Assembly: GCF_022549695.1 (NCBI RefSeq)
Contig: NZ_JAKZGS010000004.1
Coordinates: 171,756 to 235,755, forward strand
Direction of reading: 5' to 3'
Origin: Belliella calami
Lineage (GTDB): Bacteria; Bacteroidota; Bacteroidia; Cytophagales; Cyclobacteriaceae
DNA length: 64,000 bases
How positions within the stretch are numbered: position 1 is the first letter of the stretch; every line of letters starts with the position of its first letter. Below are positions 9,646 through 17,947 of this stretch, one piece after another. The notes beneath the pieces were generated by a model. It worked only from the letters and a program-made list of their open reading frames with translations. It had not been told where the DNA came from and searched no databases. The position numbers were made by a program, and so were the translations under genes.

Positions 9646-11178
9646 ATGAACCAAAAAAAATTCCATTACTTTAGTTTAAAAGCCATATTTCTTGTTGTTT
9701 TTACGTGTGCTTTGACGAGCTTTACAAATGTTCACCTGATATCCTCGGATTCTTCTGAGAAAACAAAAATTTACTTAATTGGTGACTCCACTGTCAGAAA
9801 CCAATCTGGATCAGGAGGTCCAGGTCAATGGGGATGGGGAACATTTTTACAGGATTTTTTCGATAGTGCAAAAGTGGAGGTTCATAATCACGCAATGGCA
9901 GGGAGAAGTACAAGGACATTTGTAAAAGAAGGTCGATGGGAAAAAGTGATGGAAAACCTCAAGCCTGGGGATTATGTCATCATGCAGTTTGGTCACAATG
10001 AAGGAAGTCAGCCTGATACGACAAGAGCAGGATATCGTGGAGTTCTGAGGGGAATGGGTGATGAAACCAAAGAGCTAACCTGGCCTGATGGTACAAAGGA
10101 AACAGTTCATACTTATGGTTGGTACTTGATGAAATTTATCGAAGATGCCAAGTCAAAAGGTGCAAATCCAATAGTCGCTTCCATGATTCCAAGAAATAAA
10201 TTTCAAGAAGGATCTGTCGAACGAGCCAGTATGGATTTCGGACTTTGGGCGAAGGAAGCTGCTAGAAAAGGAGGTGCGGAATTTATAGACCTAAATGGAA
10301 TTGTTGCTGACCAATATGACAAATGGGGTCAAGAAGTAGTCAAAGGCCTTTTCGAAAAAGACCACACCCATACCAATGAAGCTGGTGCCAGGATTAACGC
10401 TTGGTCAGTCATCCAGGGAATCAAATCCCTTAAAAATGAAAAACTCCTTTCCCTTTTACCAGCCAAAAAACCAACCTTGTACCTGATTGGAGATTCTACT
10501 GTCAAAAATGGTCAAGGTGATGGCGCAGGAGGATTATGGGGATGGGGAGATTTTATAACCCCGTTTTTTGATCAAGAAAAAATAAAGGTGGAAAACCACG
10601 CTTTGGGAGGGACGAGTTCACGAACATTCCAGACTTATGGACTTTGGCAAAAAGTACTTGACAAGATTGAGCCGGGGGATTTTGTTATCATGCAGTTTGG
10701 ACATAATGATAGCAGTCCACTGGATGACGAAGCTAGAGCCAGAGGAACCATTCGAAGTGCCGGTTTGGAAGCACAGCATATCTACAACCCAATTACCAAG
10801 CAGCAAGAGACCGTCTATTCTTATGGACAATACCTTCGAAACATGATATTGGACACCAAAGCAAAGGGAGCTACAGCCATCGTCTGCTCTTTAGTGCCAA
10901 GAAATAGCTGGAAAGAAAACAAAGTCAACCGAGCAGCTGATGGATTCGGGCTTTGGGCAAAGGAAGCTGCTGAAAATTCCGATGCGATCTTCATAGACCT
11001 CAACGCAATCATTGCTGATGCTTATGATGAAAAAGGCGAAGCTTATGTTAGAGAACATTATTTTAACACAACTGATCACACGCATACCATTGAAGCTGGA
11101 GCAAAATTCAATGCAGAAGCTGTAGTAAAAGGAATTTCCTCTAAGCCTGAGAATCCGCTAGCCGGATTTTTGAAATAA
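9646..11178 (+). CDS. Secreted tandem SGNH/GDSL esterase (two CE12-like rhamnogalacturonan acetylesterase domains)
   Basis: Predicted deacetylase of pectin side groups. I start at the ATG at 9646 (residue 32 of the longer frame) because an uncleaved-looking basic stretch is followed by hydrophobic residues AIFLVVFTCALTSF; the upstream frame to 9553 has no such signal. The 510-aa protein carries two complete copies of the fold. Copy 1: GDSTV (Ser about 48), WGWG, GHNEGS and DHTHTNEAGA. Copy 2: GDSTV (Ser about 284), WGWG, GHNDSS and DHTHTIEAGA. The nucleophile, oxyanion residues and terminal D-x-x-H are present in both, so both may be active, though copy 1 has GHNE where the family usually has GHND. 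Secreted CE12 proteins normally have one domain. Confidence 0.88.
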   Translation: MNQKKFHYFSLKAIFLVVFTCALTSFTNVHLISSDSSEKTKIYLIGDSTVRNQSGSGGPGQWGWGTFLQDFFDSAKVEVHNHAMAGRSTRTFVKEGRWEKVMENLKPGDYVIMQFGHNEGSQPDTTRAGYRGVLRGMGDETKELTWPDGTKETVHTYGWYLMKFIEDAKSKGANPIVASMIPRNKFQEGSVERASMDFGLWAKEAARKGGAEFIDLNGIVADQYDKWGQEVVKGLFEKDHTHTNEAGARINAWSVIQGIKSLKNEKLLSLLPAKKPTLYLIGDSTVKNGQGDGAGGLWGWGDFITPFFDQEKIKVENHALGGTSSRTFQTYGLWQKVLDKIEPGDFVIMQFGHNDSSPLDDEARARGTIRSAGLEAQHIYNPITKQQETVYSYGQYLRNMILDTKAKGATAIVCSLVPRNSWKENKVNRAADGFGLWAKEAAENSDAIFIDLNAIIADAYDEKGEAYVREHYFNTTDHTHTIEAGAKFNAEAVVKGISSKPENPLAGFLK

Positions 11179-11411
11179 TTATTGATTGAAATTGCAATAG
11201 ATATTATGACTATCTGCAATGTCGAACAATAGATAAAAAGAGACTCTAAATGTTGTGGGTAATCGTCAACAACTTAAACGCCGTGTCCTAGACAATAGGT
11301 TATAAACAACAAAAACTCAAAGTCTTCACCCAACAATATTTGTTTGGCTTTGTGCGAGCTTGTGGATAACCTTATTTGACATAAATAAACCAAATTCAGT
11401 CAACTTAACTA

Positions 11412-11442
11412 TCCTGTAGTATGGTATACCAACGGTACAGGA
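11412..11442. promoter_or_regulatory. Nested palindrome resembling a UxuR/ExuR-type GntR operator
   Basis: TGGTATACCA at 11422-11431 is a perfect 10-bp palindrome, flanked by TCCTGTA (11412-11418) and its exact inverse TACAGGA (11436-11442), so two palindromes are nearly concentric. The core equals the centre of the enterobacterial UxuR/ExuR consensus (TTGGTATACCAA). It lies 77 bp before the SDR start. Hexuronate or pectin control is inference. Confidence 0.5.
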
Positions 11443-11518
11443 CGAATCAGGATGGGATGATCAATTTATCATACTAACTTTAAGATTTACTTAATCAAAC
11501 CTTAAACCTTAATATTTA

Positions 11519-12307
11519 ATGAAAGAATTATTTGACTTGAGTGGCAAAAATGCCCTCGTAACAGGAGCAACTCACGGATTGGGAATGGCAATGGCTACTT
11601 CTTTGGCAAAAAGTGGTGCTAACTTAATTTTCAATGACATTGATCAGTCAAAAATAGATCAAGCGATCAAAGATTACGCCGAAAATGGCATAACTGCACA
11701 TGGATACCTTTTTGATGTAACTGACCAAAAGGCAGTAGATCAAAACATCACAGCAATAGAGAACAAGTTTGGTCCGATTCATATTTTAGTCAACAATGCA
11801 GGTATCATCATGCGTGTTCCAGCTTTAGAGATGGATCCAGAGGATTTTAGAAAAGTAATTGATATAGACTTGGTTTCTCCGTTTATTGTGTCACAACGTG
11901 TGGCCAGGACAATGAAAGATATCGGTGGAGGTAAGATCATCAACATCTGCTCCATGATGAGTGAGTTGGGTAGGGATTCTGTATCAGCTTATGCAGCAGC
12001 AAAAGGCGGCTTAAAAATGCTGACAAGAAACCTAGCCACCGAATGGGCAAAATACAATATCAACGTGAATGGCATAGGGCCGGGCTATTTTGCTACTTCC
12101 CAGACTGCTCCAATCCGAGTTGGCGGTCATCCATTCAATGAATTTATCATCAATAGAACTCCAGCGGGTCGTTGGGGTGATACTGAGGATCTTCAAGGCA
12201 CGACTGTTTTCCTCGCAAGCAAGGCAAGTGACTTCGTCAATGGACAAGTAATCTATGTAGATGGCGGAATCTTGGCCACAATTGGCAAGCCAGCAAACGA
12301 GTCTTAA
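11519..12307 (+). CDS. SDR-family oxidoreductase, KduD / gluconate 5-dehydrogenase-like, 262 aa
   Basis: NAD(P)-dependent classical short-chain dehydrogenase, probably cytosolic. Visible motifs are TGATHGLG (residues 15-22, cofactor binding), NNAG (92-95), and the catalytic set Ser145, Tyr158, Lys162 in SAYAAAKGG. The N-terminus FDLSGKNALVTGATHGLG and the late segment NVNGIGPGYFATSQTAP are typical of the 2-deoxy-D-gluconate 3-dehydrogenase (KduD) and gluconate 5-dehydrogenase (IdnO) branch. KduD converts a pectin-derived hexulosonate, which would fit the adjacent esterase and SusCD genes; IdnO-like activity is an equal alternative. A GntR-type palindrome precedes it and a terminator follows. 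Confidence 0.85.
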   Translation: MKELFDLSGKNALVTGATHGLGMAMATSLAKSGANLIFNDIDQSKIDQAIKDYAENGITAHGYLFDVTDQKAVDQNITAIENKFGPIHILVNNAGIIMRVPALEMDPEDFRKVIDIDLVSPFIVSQRVARTMKDIGGGKIINICSMMSELGRDSVSAYAAAKGGLKMLTRNLATEWAKYNINVNGIGPGYFATSQTAPIRVGGHPFNEFIINRTPAGRWGDTEDLQGTTVFLASKASDFVNGQVIYVDGGILATIGKPANES

Positions 12308-12434
12308 TAATTGATTTGGGGAATATAAAAGCTTAGCTTTTTGTCTTTCGCATCTCTCGCAAACTACAAAAGAAAATGCAGTGAGTTCTGAGCTAATTTA
12401 TTGTTGATTTGATCAATTCCAGAAGTCTAAAAAT

Positions 12435-12459
12435 TAGGGGTAGGTCACACCTACCCCTA
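12435..12459. terminator. Bidirectional terminator between SDR and nitroreductase
   Basis: An 11-bp GC-rich stem (TAGGGGTAGGT with its exact inverse) has a 3-nt CAC loop. GTTGTTTT follows on the plus strand and ATTTTTAG on the minus strand. It separates two convergent genes, ending 6 bp before the nitroreductase stop. Confidence 0.85.
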
Positions 12460-12465
12460 GTTGTT

Positions 12466-13098
12466 TTACTTTTTTATCAAAAATTCCTCCGTTGGGATGC
12501 GGACTTTTTTCATAGAACCCAACCAATCTCCTTCAGGATTAGCATAACCTACGTACATCAGAGATACACTTTTCAACCCTTCTTTTTCCAACTCCAGAAC
12601 TTGATCTACAACCTTGTTATCAAAACCTTCTGCTGGTGTAGAATCTATCCTCAATTCAGCTGCTTGAGCCAACGAAAGTCCTAATGCAATATAAGCCTGA
12701 CGGACAATATGTGCGAAATTCTCCTCAGCTGACTGCTTTAGGTAAATTGCCTTGAGCATGTCTGTATATGAACTAAAACGACCACGAGGTAGTCCTCTTT
12801 CGTCAGTCGTGAAATCATAGACTTTGTCAATTCTCTCAGCTGTATATCTGTCCCATGCTGCAAACACAATTACATGCGAGCAATCTCGCATACAATCTGG
12901 ATTCAAAGATCCTTTGACAAGCTTTTCTTTGGTTTCTTGGTCCTCAACTACGATCAACCTAAACGGCTGCAATCCCGATGAAGTCGGGGCCAACCTTGCC
13001 GCTTCTACGATTTTATCGATATTTTCTTTACTTACTTTTTTGGATGGGTCATACGCTTTCACAGCGTGTCTCCAATTCAAATCTTCAATGAGTGACAT
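12466..13098 (-). CDS. NAD(P)H-dependent nitroreductase-family oxidoreductase, 210 aa
   Basis: FMN-dependent reductase of the NfsB/nitroreductase superfamily, expected as a cytosolic homodimer. The N-terminal WRHAVKAYDPSKKVS carries the FMN-phosphate-binding basic residues. APTSSGLQPFRLIVVED is the conserved second FMN segment, and the C-terminal LGSMKKVRIPTEEFLIKK ends as in NfsB-like proteins. Length matches the family (about 210). The substrate could be nitroaromatics, quinones or flavin and is not deducible. It is a single gene with a terminator downstream and about 170 bp of non-coding DNA upstream. Confidence 0.85.
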   Translation of the reverse strand: MSLIEDLNWRHAVKAYDPSKKVSKENIDKIVEAARLAPTSSGLQPFRLIVVEDQETKEKLVKGSLNPDCMRDCSHVIVFAAWDRYTAERIDKVYDFTTDERGLPRGRFSSYTDMLKAIYLKQSAEENFAHIVRQAYIALGLSLAQAAELRIDSTPAEGFDNKVVDQVLELEKEGLKSVSLMYVGYANPEGDWLGSMKKVRIPTEEFLIKK

Positions 13099-13272
13099 AT
13101 TTTTTATTTTGAAATGATTACAAACAGAATGACCAGCAAAGCTGGCAAAGCTTGTATGATAAATATTCTTTTAAATTATTTGATAACAGATTCAGAAATG
13201 ATCAAAAGGCGATTTCAACACCACAAAGATAGCGGTAAATTTAATTGCGCACAATTAAAAACCAACACACCT

Positions 13273-13716
13273 TTACTTTAGTTCAAAAAAGTTAAAAAGA
13301 CTTTCTTTAATTAGATATTCCCAACCTTCCATACAACTCTCTCTGCTAAATTCTGGAATATGATCAGGAAAATCTTCCAAAATCTCCACGGTAAGTCTGA
13401 GACGTGTAAATTTGCCTTCTTCAAACAATTCAAAAGAAACAGTCGAGTCTCCTTCGTAACCACCATATTTCCAGTTATACTTGATAGATTTGCCAAGTTC
13501 TACTTGGATGATTTTCCACAAGTGAAGAAAGTAATGCTTGTTGTGACGAACAAAAAATCTTGTTTCAAATCCTTCCTTGGTTTCAAATGCTTTAATTGAA
13601 TTAAAAAACCAAAGTTTCATATATTCAACTTCTGTAATTACAGTCCAAACAGTCGATATCGATGCTTCAAATGTCTGCTCTACAACAATTGGGGGATCAG
13701 TTTTTTTCATCTTCAA
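13273..13716 (-). CDS. SRPBCC-family (AHSA1/START-like) protein, 147 aa
   Basis: Small helix-grip protein of unknown ligand. The start PPIVVEQTFEASISTVWTVITEVEYMKLWFF is the characteristic AHSA1-like opening: a beta strand, then a helix with the pattern vW..it....m..W. It is followed by alternating strands (TRFFVRHNKHYFLHLWKII, GDSTVSFELFEEGKFTRLRLT) and a long C-terminal helix (CMEGWEYLIKESLFNFFELK). The third residue is also Met and could be the true start. It lies 45 bp downstream of ytxJ on the same strand and may be co-transcribed. Confidence 0.8.
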   Translation of the reverse strand: MKMKKTDPPIVVEQTFEASISTVWTVITEVEYMKLWFFNSIKAFETKEGFETRFFVRHNKHYFLHLWKIIQVELGKSIKYNWKYGGYEGDSTVSFELFEEGKFTRLRLTVEILEDFPDHIPEFSRESCMEGWEYLIKESLFNFFELK

Positions 13717-13761
13717 TTTGGTTTTTTTTAATACCTCAAGATCACATAGGCTTAATGATTA

Positions 13762-14100
13762 TCATACCTTTCCCATGATATCTGCATAGCTAATTCCCAT
13801 GTGGCTATTGTCGTACACAGCCTTTCCGTTTTTGATCAAAATGACTTGTGGGCTTTCATGGTAAACTCCAAAATCCTCAGCAATCTGATTGGATATTGCT
13901 CTGTAGGAAAGCAGATCAAGGTAGTAGGGTGTTACTTTTTCAAGATCCTCTTCCTTCCAATTTCTCTGCAGCCTGTTCCAAGCCATGCCACTTATGGAAC
14001 AAGAGGTAGAATGTTTAAAAATCAAAACAGGTTTTTGCATACTCTGTTCTTTGATAGCCTCCAATTGGGCTGCGTTTTCGATCGTTAACCAATTTTTCAT
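13762..14100 (-). CDS. ytxJ: YtxJ-type bacilliredoxin (bacillithiol system redox protein), 112 aa
   Basis: Monothiol thioredoxin-fold protein thought to remove bacillithiol from proteins in the cytoplasm. After PVLIFKHSTSCSISGMAW the single active Cys is residue 34 (SCS), replacing CxxC. The cis-Pro region HESPQVILIKNGKAVYDNSHMGIS and the length match YtxJ (about 110). Its presence suggests the host makes bacillithiol instead of glutathione; the bshABC genes are not in this window. Confidence 0.87.
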   Translation of the reverse strand: MKNWLTIENAAQLEAIKEQSMQKPVLIFKHSTSCSISGMAWNRLQRNWKEEDLEKVTPYYLDLLSYRAISNQIAEDFGVYHESPQVILIKNGKAVYDNSHMGISYADIMGKV

Positions 14101-14240
14101 CTTAATTTTTCTTAATCTATTATCTCGTTCAATTAATTAACCGTAAAAATAGTTCCTTTGTAAATGAAGTTTCGATAGCTGGCAGGTTTTTTGAAACGAG
14201 TATATAACTTTAGCATTAATTATCCCTGAATGTCAATTCA

Positions 14241-15632
14241 ATGAAAATAACATCCCGTGTACTGATTTTCCTTCTAATTGTATCTGCTTGCAAAAGCATC
14301 AATCCCAACAAACCCACCTATTCTGGCGAACCTGTAGTGCTTCCGCGAGCGACATCTGAGATCAATATTCCTATCGAAATTCCATTTGCTATGATAGAGG
14401 ACAATCTCAACAAAGCATTGGGGCAAAAGCTCTTTGCTGAAAAAGGATTGGATTTGGGTTCAGGCTTTTTCACTGATATTGATGTCAATAGGACAGGTAT
14501 GATCAAGTTATCCACATTGGATTCCAAGAAAATGTCTATCAAAATCCCAATGAAAATGACCGGTGACTTGAAGTTTGAAAAAAGGATTTTTGGTCAGAAT
14601 GTAAATACTGCCATTCCATTTGACGAAACACTCACTCCCGAGATCAGTTTTAGACCGAAAGTAGGGCAAAACTGGGATTTTTCCCTAGAAGATATCAACA
14701 TCGAAAATTACGGCAGATCGATGAAGTACAACTTGTTGGGTTTTGAGATTGATCTGGATCCGATGATCCGCAAGCAGCTCCAAGGGGTACTGAACAATCA
14801 GCTGAGTACATCGAACCTGTCCCGCCTGGATTTCAAAGAGATCGCTCAAGAGGCTTGGGATAATTTCTCCAAACCAATTGAAATTGACCAAGATGGGGTT
14901 AAGGCTTTTGTCTACACAAAGCCAACAAAACTCAAAATCCGAGAAGAGGTGACAGCAGATCAAAAGCTGAGATTCTTTATGGGCATTGAAGGTGAAGTGT
15001 ACTCCCAAGTCGGAAAAACACCACAGACAATCAAAACACCTCTGCCTAACATTTCCTACAATGAAAGCAGTGAGAATAAGCTAGATATCATAATTCCACT
15101 CGCCATAACCTATGAAGAATTGGATCAATATCTGAATGAAAATCTTGCAGGAAAAAGATTCAAAACAGACAAGCGTACAGAACTGGAAGTGTCCAATCTA
15201 GAGTCCCAGAGTTTTGGAGATCGAACTTTGCTCAAAATGGATTTTTTGGCCATCAGAAAAGGAAGAAAGCAAATCACTGGTCAAATGTATCTGGTAGGCA
15301 AGCCAAAATATGATGCTGCGACAGAATCCATCAGGTTTGACGAGATAGAATTTGACATCAATACCAAAAATATCTTAGCTCGAAGTGCCACATGGATGAA
15401 GCAGGGTCAGGTAATCACACAGATTAAGAAACTGGCGAGCTACCCAATCGGTGAATATTTGGCTGAAGCAAGGCGTGAGTTGAGACTTCAAGGACAGCTA
15501 AGAACAGAATTTGCCGACTTCTCCCTAGTCAATCCCCAACTAGACGTAGAAGGCATCTACAACACCGAAGAAGATATCCGCATCTATCTCCGCTCCACTG
15601 GAAAAATGAATGTGAGGGTGCGGGGGCTGTAA
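14241..15632 (+). CDS. DUF4403-family lipoprotein, 463 aa
   Basis: Exported protein of unknown function. The signal peptide ends in a lipobox (IVSAC, Cys17). The early segment SEINIPIEIPFAMIEDNLNKALGQKLF and the internal echo NKLDIIIPLAITYEELDQYLNENLAGKRF look like two related halves, each starting with a strand IPI.I.. followed by an amphipathic helix. This two-lobed pattern and the size fit DUF4403. Function is not known; a lipid-binding tubular fold is only my speculation. It is transcribed alone, divergent from ytxJ. Confidence 0.75.
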   Translation: MKITSRVLIFLLIVSACKSINPNKPTYSGEPVVLPRATSEINIPIEIPFAMIEDNLNKALGQKLFAEKGLDLGSGFFTDIDVNRTGMIKLSTLDSKKMSIKIPMKMTGDLKFEKRIFGQNVNTAIPFDETLTPEISFRPKVGQNWDFSLEDINIENYGRSMKYNLLGFEIDLDPMIRKQLQGVLNNQLSTSNLSRLDFKEIAQEAWDNFSKPIEIDQDGVKAFVYTKPTKLKIREEVTADQKLRFFMGIEGEVYSQVGKTPQTIKTPLPNISYNESSENKLDIIIPLAITYEELDQYLNENLAGKRFKTDKRTELEVSNLESQSFGDRTLLKMDFLAIRKGRKQITGQMYLVGKPKYDAATESIRFDEIEFDINTKNILARSATWMKQGQVITQIKKLASYPIGEYLAEARRELRLQGQLRTEFADFSLVNPQLDVEGIYNTEEDIRIYLRSTGKMNVRVRGL

Positions 15633-15716
15633 GCTGAATTTGACAAATTTATAAATTGTTTTAGGCAAAAACATTCTTCGCCTATTTGGTATCATCTGCC
15701 TGTCACTAAATGAATT

Positions 15717-17807
15717 CTATCTTCTTGCAAATTCCTCTTTAGCTGTATCCAGAAAGTTAACAAAACTCACAATATTGGTTTCATAACCTATTGGTTTTAC
15801 CAGCAATTCTTCATTATGATCCAAGATCACATAATAAGGCTGGGCATTGTTGTTGAACTTTGTGATTTGGAAATCTGCATTTTGTTTGCCAATGGTCTTC
15901 TTTTCCTTTCCATCATACTCAGAAACAAACCATTCTGATTCTGGCAACTCAAATCTCTCATCGATATACAATGCCACCAATACAAATTCTTCATTCAATC
16001 GCTGCATCACCTGAGGATCAGTCCAAACCCTTGCTTCCATTTCCCTACAGTTCACACAGCCATGGCCTGTGAAATCAATAAACAATGGTTTGCCGGCCTT
16101 CTTTGCTGCTGCCAAGGCTTGATCGTAGTCAAAATAACCCTGAAATCCAGGAGGAAAATGCAAAAGGTCAGCATATTTTGGGATTTCATCCAATTGGTTT
16201 GCTTCTGATATGGACGAACTTCTGTTTACCATGATGTTAAAGTCATGTGTAGCCATAGGAGGTAAGTAGCCGCTCAGGGCTTTTAGAGGTGCTCCCCAAA
16301 GACCCGGAATCAAGTAAACTACAAATACAAACGTGGAAATTGCCAGCATCAACCTTGGTACGCCGATCGTTTCCATCGGAGAATCGTGCTTTGTTCTGAT
16401 TTTTCCCAAAAGATAAAACCCCAGCAAAGCAAAAATAACAATCCAAATGGCAATGTAAATATCTCTATCCAACAATCCCCAATGATAAACCTGATCTGCT
16501 ACTGACAAGAACTTGAAAGCCAAAGCAAGTTCCAAGAAGCCCAAGACAACCTTCACTGAGTTTAACCATCCACCGGATTTTGGCAATGAATTTAACCAAT
16601 GTGGAAAAACTGCGAATAGTGTAAAAGGAATGGCAAATGCTAAAGAAAAGGCAAACATTCCCAATATTGGCTTGATCAATGCGCCACCTGCTGAGCTGAT
16701 CAATATCGACCCCACAATAGGACCAGTGCATGAAAACGAAACCAAAACCAAAGTGAATGCCATAAAGAATATTCCAGTCATTCCGCCTTTGTCTGCCTTT
16801 TCATCCATTTTGTTCACAAAACTGCTTGGCAATGTCAATTCGAACATTCCCAAGAATGCGAATGCAAAGAATATAAACACCAAAAAGAAAAAGACATTTG
16901 GTACCCAATGAGTGGAAAGCCAATTTGCAAATTCAGGGCCTTGGATAGCAGCTACGGCTGTACCTGCAATGGTGTAAATTGCAATAATCGAAAAGCCATA
17001 TACAAAGGCATTTCTAATTCCCACAGCTCTGGATTTTGACCTTCCCGTAAAAAAAGTGACTGTCATAGGGATCATAGGAAATACACAAGGAGTCAACAAA
17101 GCAGCCAATCCAGCCAAGAAGGCCAAGATCATAAATCCAATCAAACCTTCCTTGTCAGAATCTCCCTCCAAATCAATGTATGTTCTTTCTTGATCTTGTG
17201 TAGCTACTTCTTCTATATTTGGCGTTTCTTCAACCTGATCAATCGAAGCCTCAATAGCAATGTCTTCTGTATCAGTTGCTGTTGTGACTTCCGAGTCAAT
17301 TGAACTTGCTTGATTGGTGGTAGTAGATGCTTTGGCTTTTATGGTAAAATCCTCTTCAAATGGCACACATTGACCTGTGACATCTGTACACATTTGGTAA
17401 CTAAGCAAGCCTACAATGTTGATAGTTTCAGAGGTGATTTTGATCGTTTGCTCAAAGCTTCCCGAACCTTCAAAATAAGTCACATCACCTTCCCAAACTT
17501 CATCAAACTTTTTCTTGGGATTGATTGCTTTCAGTTTCCCGACCAAGGTGAACCCGGTCGATTTCTTTTCATCCAGTTCCAACTCTGTTAACATCGGTCC
17601 CAAATCAGGATCAAAATCATTGGAATAGATGTACCAATCTCTTGGAATCTGAGCTTTGAAAACCACTTTTACTTCATCACCCACTTTTACATCTTTTTCA
17701 GACAACTGAATAGACCAGCTGGGCGGAGAAATCATCTGAGCACTCGCGATGTTGGTTAAGAATAAAAAGAGCGATAGGATCAGTGAAGATTTGATAAGTC
17801 TTGACAT
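15717..17807 (-). CDS. dsbD: DsbD-type protein-disulfide reductase, 696 aa
   Basis: Transfers electrons from cytosolic thioredoxin through the inner membrane to periplasmic thiols. Order: signal peptide (to about residue 23), N-terminal immunoglobulin-like alpha domain with the Cys pair in MCTDVTGQCVPFEEDF, an acidic linker rich in E/T/S (about 160-215), a hydrophobic CcdA-like core of eight helices with the essential Cys segments LLTPCVFPMIPMTV and VSFSCTGPIVGS, and a C-terminal thioredoxin domain with GHGCVNCREME. All six functional Cys positions are present. The linker is unusually long. It follows the M20 peptidase after a terminator, so it is probably transcribed separately. Confidence 0.93.
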   Translation of the reverse strand: MSRLIKSSLILSLFLFLTNIASAQMISPPSWSIQLSEKDVKVGDEVKVVFKAQIPRDWYIYSNDFDPDLGPMLTELELDEKKSTGFTLVGKLKAINPKKKFDEVWEGDVTYFEGSGSFEQTIKITSETINIVGLLSYQMCTDVTGQCVPFEEDFTIKAKASTTTNQASSIDSEVTTATDTEDIAIEASIDQVEETPNIEEVATQDQERTYIDLEGDSDKEGLIGFMILAFLAGLAALLTPCVFPMIPMTVTFFTGRSKSRAVGIRNAFVYGFSIIAIYTIAGTAVAAIQGPEFANWLSTHWVPNVFFFLVFIFFAFAFLGMFELTLPSSFVNKMDEKADKGGMTGIFFMAFTLVLVSFSCTGPIVGSILISSAGGALIKPILGMFAFSLAFAIPFTLFAVFPHWLNSLPKSGGWLNSVKVVLGFLELALAFKFLSVADQVYHWGLLDRDIYIAIWIVIFALLGFYLLGKIRTKHDSPMETIGVPRLMLAISTFVFVVYLIPGLWGAPLKALSGYLPPMATHDFNIMVNRSSSISEANQLDEIPKYADLLHFPPGFQGYFDYDQALAAAKKAGKPLFIDFTGHGCVNCREMEARVWTDPQVMQRLNEEFVLVALYIDERFELPESEWFVSEYDGKEKKTIGKQNADFQITKFNNNAQPYYVILDHNEELLVKPIGYETNIVSFVNFLDTAKEEFARR

Positions 17808-17898
17808 GGTATGTAAATGGATGCTAAACTGATTGTAAAAAGGATAAAAGAACTAAGAAAGTTCAGTAGGAAATAATTCTTGGTGAATAATGAAAAGA

Positions 17899-17935
17899 AA
17901 ACTCCAAACAACTTAATGTAAAGTGTTTGGAGTTT
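17899..17935 (-). terminator. Terminator downstream of the M20 dipeptidase
   Basis: A 12-bp perfect stem (AAACTCCAAACA with its inverse at 17924-17935) has a 13-nt loop. On the minus strand it is followed by TTTCTTTTC. It lies 13 bp past the dipeptidase stop. Confidence 0.8.
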
Positions 17936-17947
17936 GAGTGAAAACCT

